Positions 1-11,623 of a stretch of 64,000 nucleotides of DNA are shown piece after piece; within the stretch, counting starts at the first letter, position 1, and each line of letters opens with the position of its first letter. The notes under the pieces were generated by a model. That model saw only the letters and a list, made by a program, of their open reading frames with translations, made no database searches and was not told the DNA's origin. This stretch comes from Plasmodium malariae (lineage: Eukaryota; Apicomplexa; Aconoidasida; Haemosporida; Plasmodiidae), in contig NC_041788.1 of NCBI RefSeq assembly GCF_900090045.1, forward strand, positions 682,001 through 746,000. Direction: 5' to 3'. The translations under genes were made by a program, and so were the position numbers.

Positions 1-63
1 TTAAAAAATGATATAAACTGTTTTTTAAAGTTTGTTCACTTTTTCTCTTACTCTTTTCGCAAT

Positions 64-3000
64 ATGAAAGATGACTTAAAAAGAAATACATGTTTCTTCT
101 TTATGTGTAATGAAGAAGAAGAGGAATACGGGTTAAACAACAGCCATTTAAGATATATTAACTTGTTCATAAAAATAAATCCGTCCTTCCTTTCTCTGTT
201 AAGAAATAGAATAACTATAAACGACAATATATGCTATAACCTAAGTAAAACAAATAAATATTTAATTTGTGAAAGAATGAAAGAAGTATCTTTAAACTTT
301 TTTCAAATATTTGAAGGGGACGAAAAAATTACAGGAGAAATGTGCAACTTAATTTTACAGAACGAATGTAGTACTCCTGGAACATTCCAGAATGAAAAAA
401 ACAAAATTCAAATTTATTCTGAACATTCAAATATATTACCTAATATGGAAAATGAAACAGCAAATTTAAACACACTTTTAGAAAGCCCATACATGAACAA
501 CAACGAATTTGAAGATGATACTACTACGTGGTATGAACTAAAATTATTTACATACACTTTTCACAAAAAAAGAGTAGAAAAATTAATGAAAAATTATAAA
601 AAATGTATGGAACTGGAAAATGAAAGCGCCTATGAAGATTCTGAAATGTTTGAATATCAGAAGGATGAAGAGGATATGACGACCCTTGATACAGGGTTAA
701 ATTATAAAATAAATAAAGACCAATATACGCATAAAAATAAAAGTACTGTAAATGAAGTATGGCGTTATGATCCAAATGAAAAACTTTCAGAGAAAGAATG
801 TAATAAAGGGGAAGGGGAACAAAGCACGATATCTTATTTGTTAAGTAGCATAGAAAAATTGAGGTCCACTACTTTTTTAAAGAGAAAATTCATGGAAGAC
901 CCTACACAGATTAAATATAAAGAATTAATATTTTATGATAAGAACAAAGAATTCTTTTGTAAATATGTCGGTAATATGAAAGATAGATTATATAATGGAA
1001 AGGGGAAATTATATGATAAATTTAATAGTTTAATATATGATGGAGATTGGTTAAATGCAGAAAGAAACGGAAAAGGAAAATTACTTTTCAAACATTTCAA
1101 TATTTGGTATTTATATGAAGGAGAATTTATGAATGATGAAATTGTAGATAAGGGAATAATATCATTGATTGATAAAGAATATGTAAAAAGAATACAGACA
1201 AATAAAATTAATAAATTGTGTCCCCTACTAATTAAAGCTAATTTTGGTAGGAAGAAAAAGTTAAATGATAAGGATCAGAAACAAAATCTCAGCAAGCAAA
1301 TTATGAATCAAATAGAAAAAACAGCTATGCAAGATTACAGTTCTACTAATAATGTGGATTTCTGGCCACAAGATATTGTCGATATTTATTTTCCTTATTT
1401 AAAAAAATGGAACATTTACTCCTTTTATTGTTCAAGCAATATAGAAAATATCAAAAAGAAGAAGGATATTTTTGAGTCAAACGAAAATAATTTTAGGAAT
1501 TTAATTGGTTATCCCTCTTATAATCTTTCATATGAGTCTAAATTCTCCAGTTCTCTAGCGGCTAATGTGATAGAAGGTGACCAAAACATTTACGCACCCC
1601 TGGCGAGTAATGCTTCTTACGGAAAAGGCGAATTAGGCATCGAAAGTAGTAAACAGCAAGATGAACAGAATGATGAACAACAGGACGGACAGATAGATGG
1701 CCAACAAGATGACCTTCCAAATGATGAAGCCACCAAAAGTAATAGCAACTCTAAGTGGACATTTCCAATAAATGGATTCACGAAAAAAAAAGAAAAACAG
1801 GAAAACCTTAACGAAGACCTTGTGTATAAACATGATAAAACAAACATATTACACGAACGATTTTTCGAGTATATGAAAATGAAAAATGAACAGAAATTGT
1901 ATTTCCCTTTGTTGAGTAAAAATATTGGGTTAACAAAAATAATTTACGCGGACAAAAGTGAGTATTTTGGGCCAATAAATAATAGAGGACAACCAAACAC
2001 AAATGAACAATTTCCTAAGGCATTTTTTAACAATGAAAAATTTTTCTACAAAGGAGAAATGAAGAATTTTCTTCCTCATGGATACGGCATATTTAAAAAT
2101 AAAGATGAGAATAAAAATACGTACTTGGGCTTTTGGAAAAATGGCTACAGAGAAGGTAATGGAAGTCTCAATTTAAAAAATAGGAAATATATTGTTCAAG
2201 GAAATTTTGTAAAGGATAGAATACATGACAAGATTAATATATATATTAAGGATGAAAAAATATCTAAACTACATTTGTCTAATATAAATAAAAGTTCACA
2301 AAAAATCAAAATATTTTTTAGAAATGGATATATTTTTTATGGCTATTTTTCCCAAAATTATGAGAGAAATGGAATAGGAATATTAATTGATAGTAATAAT
2401 AAAATTTTATATCATGGGTATTATAAAAATGATGTAATCGATAAATTCTGTTACATTTTAAGACACAAAGATAACACAATTTACTGTGGAAATTTACAAC
2501 AAGGTTTTAAAAAAGGATTTGGAAAATTATATTATGAAGAAAAATTACAATTTAATGAAGGAAATGAAAACGAATTTAACTTAAGTTTATCTAATGCAAA
2601 AATATTAGCAAGAAAGTTAGAGGCATATGATGGTGTCGACATTAACTCAGACATACCATTAAAATTTTCATTTGATTCTAACCATGTTATATACATTGGT
2701 TATTGGGATAAAAATGCATTTTCTCATTTTGGTTCATGTAATTTAAAAAATGGTATTTATAAAGGTGATATTAAAGATTCAAAAAAAGACGGATTGGGTA
2801 TATATATATATAAAAAAAAAAAATCGTATAAAAATAAAAATAGGTATGTTTTGTCCTATTTTAAAAAGGATAAAATACAAGATATGGGAAAATATTATAG
2901 TGAGTATGATAAAATGAAGGTGTATCCTTTTGAAAAAGAGCAAATTAAACATAAATCAACTGCATGCGATAAATGTTTTAATAAGGAAAATTTACAATGT

Positions 3001-3177
3001 GATATTTTAAAGACGGACAAGTTATACATAAATCAGGAACTTGATTCTTATATAACTATCCCCTTAAGAGATCTATTATCAAATATTATGAACGAGCTTT
3101 TTGATAAATCAACAAGTTTCACAAACTATTTACATAGACCTTTTCACTTTGACTTAAATTATTTCTTGAAGAAGTAA
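64..3177 (+). CDS. MORN-repeat protein
   Basis: Single-exon reading frame of 1037 codons. MORN-type repeats (aromatic-x-G-x(n)-G-x-G) are visible at roughly residues 300-350 (YVGNMKDRLYNGKGK, then IYDGDWLNAERNGKGK), 660-720 (YKGEMKNFLPHGYGIF; TYLGFWKNGYREGNG), 756-826 and 876-916. They are separated by Lys/Asn-rich and Gln/Asp-rich linkers (DEQNDEQQDGQ near residues 535-560). MORN proteins usually bind membranes or scaffold cytoskeletal structures; a role here is inference only. There is no signal peptide or obvious membrane segment. The frame stays open without a stop from base 1 to the ATG at 64, so the true start or an upstream exon could lie left of the window; 64 is the first in-frame ATG. 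Confident as a gene and as a MORN protein, unsure about the N-terminus. Confidence 0.9.
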   Translation: MKDDLKRNTCFFFMCNEEEEEYGLNNSHLRYINLFIKINPSFLSLLRNRITINDNICYNLSKTNKYLICERMKEVSLNFFQIFEGDEKITGEMCNLILQNECSTPGTFQNEKNKIQIYSEHSNILPNMENETANLNTLLESPYMNNNEFEDDTTTWYELKLFTYTFHKKRVEKLMKNYKKCMELENESAYEDSEMFEYQKDEEDMTTLDTGLNYKINKDQYTHKNKSTVNEVWRYDPNEKLSEKECNKGEGEQSTISYLLSSIEKLRSTTFLKRKFMEDPTQIKYKELIFYDKNKEFFCKYVGNMKDRLYNGKGKLYDKFNSLIYDGDWLNAERNGKGKLLFKHFNIWYLYEGEFMNDEIVDKGIISLIDKEYVKRIQTNKINKLCPLLIKANFGRKKKLNDKDQKQNLSKQIMNQIEKTAMQDYSSTNNVDFWPQDIVDIYFPYLKKWNIYSFYCSSNIENIKKKKDIFESNENNFRNLIGYPSYNLSYESKFSSSLAANVIEGDQNIYAPLASNASYGKGELGIESSKQQDEQNDEQQDGQIDGQQDDLPNDEATKSNSNSKWTFPINGFTKKKEKQENLNEDLVYKHDKTNILHERFFEYMKMKNEQKLYFPLLSKNIGLTKIIYADKSEYFGPINNRGQPNTNEQFPKAFFNNEKFFYKGEMKNFLPHGYGIFKNKDENKNTYLGFWKNGYREGNGSLNLKNRKYIVQGNFVKDRIHDKINIYIKDEKISKLHLSNINKSSQKIKIFFRNGYIFYGYFSQNYERNGIGILIDSNNKILYHGYYKNDVIDKFCYILRHKDNTIYCGNLQQGFKKGFGKLYYEEKLQFNEGNENEFNLSLSNAKILARKLEAYDGVDINSDIPLKFSFDSNHVIYIGYWDKNAFSHFGSCNLKNGIYKGDIKDSKKDGLGIYIYKKKKSYKNKNRYVLSYFKKDKIQDMGKYYSEYDKMKVYPFEKEQIKHKSTACDKCFNKENLQCDILKTDKLYINQELDSYITIPLRDLLSNIMNELFDKSTSFTNYLHRPFHFDLNYFLKK

Positions 3178-4162
3178 CGCGCTATTCGACCTAAGACATT
3201 TGGTTGACTTTTTATTTATGTCGCTCGCCGTTTACTATTTAGCACTCACCGATCACCACTCCAATTCATTATTTTGCTATATACGTTTGTCCTTTTTTTA
3301 TGCCGCCATTTTTCATATATTTGTGATTCTGAACACATTTTATAAGTATCATTTAAAAAAGCACTTCTTTGCAACATCTATATTATAATCGTCATTTCGT
3401 ATGTAAGCAGTTGTATGACCTGCGCAAATAATACGAATGCGATAAGTTCTTTAATGCTCATCATAAGCAGTATATAAATATAAGTTTCCTCTTTTTTGTT
3501 ATTACATTTTATTTATAAACTCACATCGTAAAATAAACCTTTTTATTTTGGCTTCTTTTAAATAGCGCAATAATATAGGTGTATACATGTGTATATGTAT
3601 ATGTGCACCAATTTCAGCACCTTTAAAATAATATATTTGAAAAAAAGTGGAATAAGAGTTAAAAATTCAAAAACAAAAAAAGCAAAAAATATATAAAATA
3701 AAAAGAAAAAAATATTTATAAAATGCTAAAAAATATACAAAATGGAGTGAAATGATGCACTAACATTCTTAAATGTGCACGTAATCACGTTCTTATTTTT
3801 ATATTTAATATCAAACTCGTGATTCCTTTTTAATATTTCGACAGATTTTTACGTGGAAAAAAATTAGTTTTAATGTAATGTATTCAAAAAAAGTACATAC
3901 AAAACATTTTTAAAATGAGAACTTCGTGCTTCAATAATTTTACGCACAGCTGCCCTTTTTTTCGATTAGTTCGTTCCATAGTTTGCATAACTATATATAT
4001 ATATATATATTCGTGCATGTATGCAGTACACACACATTTACACACAGATGATAAATACATATACGTAAACACATATACAAAACATACTTATAAACTTCAA
4101 TGTCTCATGGAACGCGTCAGATTTTCTTCCAAGCTACACTTCCTCACAAAACTTACCACTTT
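3178..4162. other. Convergent intergenic region
   Basis: Space between the 3' ends of the MORN gene (+) and the V-ATPase H gene (-). AT-rich, with a short TA run near 3990-4010. The short open frames here use TA/CA repeat codons and match nothing. No RNA gene seen. Confidence 0.7.
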
Positions 4163-6130
4163 TTATTTTGCATTTGATAAACTTTGCCAGTTATTCAACA
4201 TAATTTTCTGCGCACACAGCAGCGCTTCTCGAACTATATCCCTATCCTTTGTTGCAATTAAAATCATAACATTTTCTTTTATTTTAAATTTCTGGCAAAT
4301 TTTCTTTCCATTTGGATATAACCTTGCAAACTCTCCAATGTCAAAACATGCTACAGCCACTGTCACATTGTCTACTTCCTCTTTTGTTTGATTTGAATCA
4401 TTCTTATGTGCAAAATTGTGGGCATAATTTTTTATTATATCCGATAACTGTTGTATAGCTTTAAATTCATCCTTCTCAAATTGCATTACATTTTCGAGCC
4501 AGAATTTTTCTGTGTGCAAAATGGACCATTTTAATTTTCCATTTGAAAGTTCATGACAGTACCTCTCAAAATTGCTATAAAAAACAGAGAGATGCATATA
4601 TATATATATATGTATGTGTGTATGTATGTATGTATGAATATATGTATTTATGTATCTGTGTATATATACAAAATTACAAGTTTATAGTAACGTGCGCACA
4701 TATTAAGTAGGTGTACATACGTTCACTAATTTTATCATATAGTTCTATTTAAGCGCACGCTAATATGAACCATTTGAATAAACATAAATTTGACGTATAC
4801 ATATGATTCACTTTTCAAGTATGTACATAAGAACAGAGAAGGCACCGTACCTGTAGTTCTTCACGCGCTGATCCAATTTGTGTAAAAGCTGAACTATTGT
4901 GTCATATATATCGTTATCTCTCCATTTGTCATATTGTAGAACAGTTAATGTTTGAATTATGTTGTTATCTACTATAATCTCAAAGCAATCATCCATATGC
5001 ATTATATTCTTAATTATATTTAGAGATACCCTTAATATCTTTTCTACTCTACATTTTTTAAATAAATTAATTACAACTATAATAATATTGTTTTTATATA
5101 ATTTCCTAATAAAATAATCCTTAAATGTAAGTAACCATACACAGAAAACGGATTTGTACTGCTTATTAGCATTATTATTAGCCAAATCTAAATTTTTATT
5201 TATTATTGTTAAAAATTGTTCTAATTCGTATATATCTTTTCTATATTCATCTATTTTTAATATATTTATATATATATCCATTTTCCCTTCTTCTGTTACA
5301 TTAAAAAAGTCTATTTTTAAAATAAAATCTTTTATTTCTGTATCTGTAAAATAATTATTGTTATAGCAAAAGCTCCCAGACAGTAGGAAAGAACTTTTAT
5401 CAGCTATATAAATATCGTTGTGTGTACACAATTTCATTAAATAGGTATATAAGTTTTTATCACTTAGTATACTTAAAATATAACTATAAGAACTTCCATC
5501 ATTTCTTATAATTTCATAAAATATTGTTAATACATATTGAATTAAATGAATATTAAAATCTGTTTGAAGACAATTAAATAATACAGATACAATCATATCA
5601 TTTTCCTTAAAATAATCGAATTTTTCCTTTTTGTTGAAATCATGAAATTTTTTTAACAACTGTACTTCTTCCGAAGACAAAATGTTAATCTCTGCGTACT
5701 TGTCATAGCATGGCATTTTGTTTAAAATGGAATCATGTAGTATCTAAAAAGGAAATAAGAGTATATTAGTACGGAAAAGAACGCACATATATATGTATGT
5801 ATATATATATATATATAATATGCGTGCATGCGTACATATACACTAGAGAAGCAGATTAACCCTTAATTCTTCCTTTTAAGGCAGATACGTATACATTGCT
5901 TTTTTATTACATGCGATAATGCAAATTTTGCATAAAATAAGAAGTACGTACTTATACTTATGTATATATGTTCACATGTACACATGTTTATGCATTTACA
6001 TATTCATAAGCTTATGTGTGTTAAAATATGCCAATGCAACGCACATTTTAAAGCATTATTTTCGTACTTGATTCTTCTGTTCAGATTCCACAATTTTTGT
6101 AATAACGCTAATTCCACTATCATTTGCCAT
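4163..6130 (-). CDS. V-type proton ATPase subunit H, three exons
   Basis: Rebuilt exons (minus strand): 6130-6068, 5743-4851 and 4574-4163, giving 455 residues, close to the 450-485 usual for the family. Introns are 324 and 276 nt, each GT...AG, and the frame is kept across both joins (phase 0, then phase 2). The C-terminal exon carries the most conserved part of subunit H: KLKWSILHTEKFWLEN, then DIGEFARLYPNGKK and a final ALLCAQKIMLNNW, equivalent to the metazoan/yeast segments LEWSPVH-KFWREN, HDxGE(Y/F)xRxxPxGK and ALLAxQKLMVxNW. The middle exon is the armadillo/HEAT-like helical N-domain. Subunit H is a cytosolic regulatory subunit of the V1 sector and couples ATP hydrolysis to proton pumping at vacuolar and plasma membranes. 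The first exon codes only 21 residues, starting MANDSGIS; it is the least certain part. Confidence 0.9.
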
Positions 6131-7928
6131 TGTTTTTTTATTTTAAAAAAAATTACTAAAAAAACAATTTTTAAAGACGCAAAAGAACAATTAAAATTAA
6201 ACTTTGTAAATAAATCAAATTTCACATATATGAATATTGAAATTTAAAACAAGGAGAAGTATAAAAAAATTGTATAATATTGCATTAAATTATATACAAA
6301 AAAAAAAATTGCTTATTCCGATAAAATACTGTAATAAGCGAAATTTTCTTTTTTCCTTTCAGTCAAAATTTAATTTATTATCGTGATCGCCAAAACAAAA
6401 TAAACAATAAATATATGCAAATAGTGCCTAATTTATATGGACTTATGTACATGTTCCTAAGATATACATATATATATGTGTATATACATATATGTATATA
6501 AGTGTATGTATATAAGTGTATGTATATATGTGTATATATATATGTGTATGTATATATGTGTATATATATATGTGTATGTATATATGTGTATATATATATG
6601 TGTATGTATATATATATGTGTATGTATATATGTGTATATATATATGTGTATGTATATATGTGTATGTATATATGTGTATGTAAATATGTGTATGTATATA
6701 TGTGTATATATATATGTTTATATATATATACATGTGCATATATATGTATTAGTGTATATAAGATTATTACACAGCATTGAAGGTATAACTGTAATTGCAA
6801 AAATGTGAAAGTACACGAGCAAAATACGTAAATAAAAGAAAAGTAAGTACACATAAAAGTATATATAAAATAAACAAATTATACAAATTCATATGACAAT
6901 AAAATGATATGAAAAATGATTATATAGTAGTTATGCCAATCTTTTAAAGCCCATAAAAATTATTTTCAGCATGTGCAAATGTTCCTAATAAAAAATTTTA
7001 TTAATTTTCAACGTTTTCAACATTTTCTGTATATTTGACACTTTCATAATTTAGGAATATTTAACACTTTACACATGTGTGTATAGTGCTACAAAAGAAA
7101 ACATTTATTCTTTCTACATGAATTATACGTGTATTTGTGATTATTGAACTGATTAAGAAATGAAATTTGAACTATTGGTATAAACCGAATGCTATGAAAA
7201 AACCATAAAAAAAAAAAAAAGAAAGAAAAAGAAATTTCAACAATGAATTAATTTGTATATTTCCACAATTTATTTTTATTTATGAAAATTTTCTAAGTTT
7301 TTTAACAGTTACGTTTATCTGTTTTATGTGAAAGAATTTTTTGAATATAAATATTTATTCCTTCTAATGCTTAAGAATGCATTCTTAAAGAATTGCATAG
7401 ACAACTGAGAAAAGAAAAAAATATTTATTTTATTAAAAAAGAATACAAAAATATACCCAAAGAAGGATACAAAAAGTCTGTAAAAAAGGCTTTTCCCTAT
7501 CTTAGCTTTCTCTCACAGTAATATCTTTTTTGTTATTATGTCACACGAAAAAAAGGTCCCTTTCCGTGAAATAGTTTTGAGAAATAAAAAAAAAAAACTT
7601 AAAACAACATATATAAAAAAGGTATACAAATTCGTATGTATGTATATATATAAACAAGTATATACGAGCTGTATTAAATAAAATTAAAAAAAAAAAAAAG
7701 GAAAAAGCGAATACAGTTTCAAAAAAAAGTTTCTTATTTAAGATACTCCTTCATTTCTTTTTTTATTTGAAAACAAAAAAAGGTAAGAACACGTATGCTT
7801 ATACATACAATCGTAAACAAATCGCACAATCCAAAAAATGATACTGGACTTTCACGGAAAATCACATAGCATAAATTGTACAGTGATACAGAACATTTTG
7901 TAAGCCCTTTTTTTTTTTTTTTCTTTTA
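6131..7928. other. Intergenic region with microsatellite
   Basis: Region upstream of the V-ATPase H gene. It contains the long TATATG/TGTATG microsatellite (separate entry), poly-A tracts (near 7207-7220 and 7685-7698) and otherwise featureless AT-rich DNA. No credible coding exon seen on either strand. Confidence 0.65.
6476..6745. repeat. TATATG/TGTATG microsatellite
   Basis: About 270 bp of imperfect alternating purine-pyrimidine repeat. Units such as TGTATATATATATG and TGTATGTATATATG recur with periods of about 14-16 bp. All six frames are partly open, which produces artificial Tyr/Ile/His-rich or Cys/Met/Val-rich open frames on both strands; these are not genes. Confidence 0.9.
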
Positions 7929-8618
7929 TTATCTCATCCATACATAATTCGAATTATTCTTGTTTTTTTCATTAACTACAACTTGGATAAAGTACCTACA
8001 TGGTAAAAAAAAACAAATCAAAAGGAGGAATACAAAAATGGGCGGAAAGCTAATTATACTGTGTACATAAAAAATGCTCATATAAGAGAATAAAAATGTT
8101 ATGTATAACGCTAACATATATGCACATGGTATATTAAAATATATTCTATAAATTTCATAAAAAAAAACTAACACAAATTATATGCTTATGTGCATATATA
8201 ACATATATATATGTATCTACGTATGTATTCACTAATAAAAAAAAAAAGTGTGCAATAAAACTGGCAATAAATAGAGACAAACGAAAAAAATCATAAAATG
8301 TCGTGTACATTTATCATTAACTAATATATTACAAAAATTGGGCACAAAAAGAATTAATACTGAAATTCATTTGTTTTTTCATTACTTGTAGTGGGATGGT
8401 GCTTGTAAAATAAAGAAACTGCTTTTCTTCTTATATGCTTGTGTAGATCTTGAATGAAAAAAAATATATATTTTTTTAATTAATGTTTATATAATCATTT
8501 TAAATACTAAAAATTAATCCAGTAATTAAAACAATGAAAATTACGCGCAAATTAATATGTATGAAAGTATGTAGACATATATATGTATAAAAGCAAACTA
8601 CTTTATTATTCTCCCCAT
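7929..8618 (-). CDS. Candidate tiny three-exon gene (48 residues), unknown
   Basis: Rebuilt exons (minus strand): 8618-8602 (17 nt, starts MGRIIK), 8448-8386 (63 nt, STQAYKKKSSFFILQAPSHY) and 7995-7929 (67 nt, KYFIQVVVNEKN... ending YVWMR then TAA). Each intron begins GT and ends AG, and both joins are phase 2 and mutually consistent. The exonic stretches are less AT-rich than their surroundings. The product would be a basic 48-residue protein with no membrane segment. I do not recognise the family. The gene lies in a run of minus-strand genes, 213 bp from the stop of the neighbouring gene. The last exon might instead splice onward before its stop. This is a prediction from splice grammar, not from homology. 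Confidence 0.5.
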
Positions 8619-8831
8619 GAATTCAGTATCATTTAATTTAAGTAGCCTAAGAACATCCTTTTTTAATTATAACAAAAAAATAAAAAAAAAAAAAAAAAAA
8701 AAAAATGGAATTATTTTTCTACTGAAAAGGAATATTTTATATAAACATTTATTTAAATGTTTACGTCTTATTTTCATTTATTTTAAACAAAAAAAAAAGA
8801 AAAAAGAAAACTTTTGAAAAACTTTTATTTA

Positions 8832-9758
8832 TTAAACAACAATTTGCTTAAAGGTTACTTGATAATTTTTCACATGAACAAATAATTTCCCAAAATGTGA
8901 AAATTTATTTATAATAACCTTGTCATTACTTTTTTCATCATATTTATATATAATTGTATAATTGGTTGATTTATCTGAATTAATTTGTATAATTTTATTG
9001 TTTGTATAATTCTCTAAAAATTCCACTAAATGTTCCGTAATACAATTAAAATGAATGTTTTGGAAATAAACAAAAGATATAATATGTTCAATTTCTTCCA
9101 GTTTTACATCCAATGGATTTATTGAATATTTATTTATATTATCAATAATTTCCGGGATGTTATTATTAGTATCATTATCTTCATTTACTAAATTATCATT
9201 TTCTGCCCTATTTATAGTTGCATTACTATTATTATTACTGCTATTCTCCTTATTATTTATTAAATTTAAAATTCCATTTTCCTTTTCATTTAATTCCCTA
9301 TTTGTGTCACTACTACTTTCTTTATGATCTCCCGAACTTTTATTTTGTTCATCTAAATTTTTACTTTCATTTTTGCTTCCATTTTTACGCCCATTCTCGT
9401 ATTTCTCCTCGTCTTCTTCTTCCTCATCACTCGATATATCTTCATCATCGCTACTCATCCAGTCATACCTTTTTTTCTTTTTATTATTCCCATTACATAT
9501 GCTACCATCATTGTTTGTTTCATTTGTGTCATCATCTTTTTCAACCTCTTCTAAATCCTTTTTATTCAGATATTTTCCTTTTTCATTCAGGTCTTCTTTT
9601 TCCTCATCTTCCTCCTCTTCTAAATCAAATTTTTCATTTTCATCTAAATTGTTTAAACAATCCAAATCTATCTCTTCTGAATCGTCATCTAATTCTTCAA
9701 TCCATTTTTTTTTCTTTTTCTGTTGCTGGGCCTCAACTAGCTTCCTCTTTCCTAGCAT
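8832..9758 (-). CDS. Acidic conserved-looking protein, unknown function
   Basis: Single exon, 308 codons. The N-terminus is strongly basic (GKRKLVEAQQQKKKKKW), resembling a nuclear localisation signal. It is followed by alternating acidic tracts (DDDSEEIDLD, DLEEEEDEEKEDL, SDDEDISSDEEEEDEE) and an Asn/Ser-rich linker to about residue 205. The last ~100 residues (from NPLDVKLEEIEHIISFVYF) look folded, with regular hydrophobic spacing and no low complexity. I recognise no named domain. The composition suggests a nuclear or nucleolar protein, which is inference. Start chosen as the first ATG of the frame. The antisense Ser/Phe-rich open frames over it are shadows. Confidence 0.8.
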   Translation of the reverse strand: MLGKRKLVEAQQQKKKKKWIEELDDDSEEIDLDCLNNLDENEKFDLEEEEDEEKEDLNEKGKYLNKKDLEEVEKDDDTNETNNDGSICNGNNKKKKRYDWMSSDDEDISSDEEEEDEEKYENGRKNGSKNESKNLDEQNKSSGDHKESSSDTNRELNEKENGILNLINNKENSSNNNSNATINRAENDNLVNEDNDTNNNIPEIIDNINKYSINPLDVKLEEIEHIISFVYFQNIHFNCITEHLVEFLENYTNNKIIQINSDKSTNYTIIYKYDEKSNDKVIINKFSHFGKLFVHVKNYQVTFKQIVV

Positions 9759-11623
9759 TTTCTAATTTTTTAATTCAAAACATTATCATACATGTGTATA
9801 TAATATATTGTATTTTTGTATTTTTGTATGTATGTATGTACATATGAATGTAAGCATCTGTGAAGATACGTATCCGCGGAGGAATGTAAGCATAAGAACA
9901 TGCACACAACTATACAAGCATTATATATATATATATATATATGTAGCGAATATTTGCTAAATCATTATTTCACATAAAAATACTAATATACTCTTGATTC
10001 TGCGAATTTGTAAGAAATACGGAATTACAGAGGATTCCTTTGAAAAATAAGTTTATGTATTAAATTACGCATAGATGAAAAAATCGGCGATGTGAATCAA
10101 CTAATTATGTAAAATGACATCGTACGTACATACGTATATATATACATAAACGTACGTACATCCATATATATTTATACGTATATGTATGTATAAATATATA
10201 TTTTTTTTTTTTTATATAAATTCATTTAATTTTTGCCCCATTAATTTTTCATATATTTTATTCATAAATTTTACCAATATTTTAAAGATAATTGTAATTT
10301 ACATTAAAATTTTTTTTCTTTTTAAATAGTCACAAAAAAATTATAAATTATTTTACGTATATTTGTAAAATATACGAAAAACTTTTATTGTTCGAAATAT
10401 ATTTGCTACAGATTATAAACAATAAATAATTTAAAAAGAGTATTTTATAATTATATATTATGGGCGTTTGTCGTATATAAAAAAAAATTTTTTTTTATTA
10501 AAATAACGTGCATGATTTTTATATATTGCTATACCATTGTCAGAGTTTCTTATTAGTAAATATATACAAAAATAAGTATACATATAATTAGAGAATATTT
10601 AAGTGATTTAATATAATTTGTTAAATTAAAAAGCACGTGCAAGCTTATTATTTTACCTCTTTTTCTTTATGTTTTTGCTCTTTATTTAGGATCCTTATGA
10701 TCCTAATTTTAATTTTTTGCTTTTTCTTATTTTTTTAAAAATAAATATACAAGTCACAAACGATATTCGTATGTAATATATATACAGAAACATTAATGAA
10801 TGATTTTCTTAATGAAATTTTTTTTATTGCCTGCCCTTACAAATTAAAATAGTATAAAATGGGCTATAATTTTAGATAAATTTTCGTCCTAATTTATATT
10901 TTAAATATATATCAGTGCAAAATTTTTTTTGTGCTTTGAAATATCACGTGTATTATTATATTTATTATTCGTTAATTTAATTATTAACTTAAGCATTTTC
11001 TTAATTTTTGTTTTATTATAAATTTATATAAAAAAAAGGGAAGAGCGGGAAATATCAGAAAATAATGAAGTATATTCAACTTTAACTGTATTTTCCATAA
11101 TTTTTTTTTTATATTTCATATCCGTTCAACTAAAAAAAAAAAAAAAAAAATGTTCACACAAAAAAAATATATTTTTTTCTTGAATACAAAAACAAATATT
11201 GAAAAAAAAAATTATAAGAGTAAGCATAAATATTTTATATACGTATACATATATATTTTTCTATATGTGCAACAGCTTTTCAAAATTTTACAACTCAAAC
11301 ATTTTCGTTTTGTGCATGATAAAAAATGTAGAGACAGTCTTTTTTTTTTTTTTTCTTTTTTCCGATTAAAGAAAGTTCATACATGTTTTTCACCATTTGC
11401 CATTATTACTTATTATAAATTACGGGTTGTTATGTTGTTATAAAACCCCTAGTAATATACAATTAGGTAAACGAGTTTCATAGAATAGTTTTGTTAATAC
11501 ATAATAAAAGCTCTGTGATGAGCACATGCGTACAATACAGGACTAGCTATTAATCGAACGTTTAATCAATGAGCATTGAAGACCCATATATATACATATA
11601 TATGCGCATACGTTTGCTATCTA
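9759..11623. other. Intergenic region, very AT-rich
   Basis: Space between two minus-strand genes: the 5' flank of the acidic protein and the 3' flank of the RED gene. It has TA microsatellites (9924-9942), a near-palindromic TACGTA/GTACGTACAT cluster at 10120-10190, and long A/T homopolymers (10201-10213, 11130-11149). The open frame 11150-11443 (+) is Lys/Phe/Tyr-rich and homopolymer-driven; I do not call it. Confidence 0.65.

Noticed and set aside
6378..6854. Open frames on both strands of up to 158 codons rich in Tyr, Ile, His and Thr, or Cys, Met and Val
   Set aside because: They are translations of the TATATG/TGTATG microsatellite; both strands are open at once and the composition is that of the repeat.
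9218..9847. 209-codon plus-strand frame rich in His, Tyr, Phe and Leu
   Set aside because: Antisense to the acidic protein; composition is the complement of Asp/Glu/Asn codons.
11150..11443. 97-codon plus-strand frame
   Set aside because: Built of A and T homopolymers (Lys, Phe, Tyr), no coding composition and no family resemblance.
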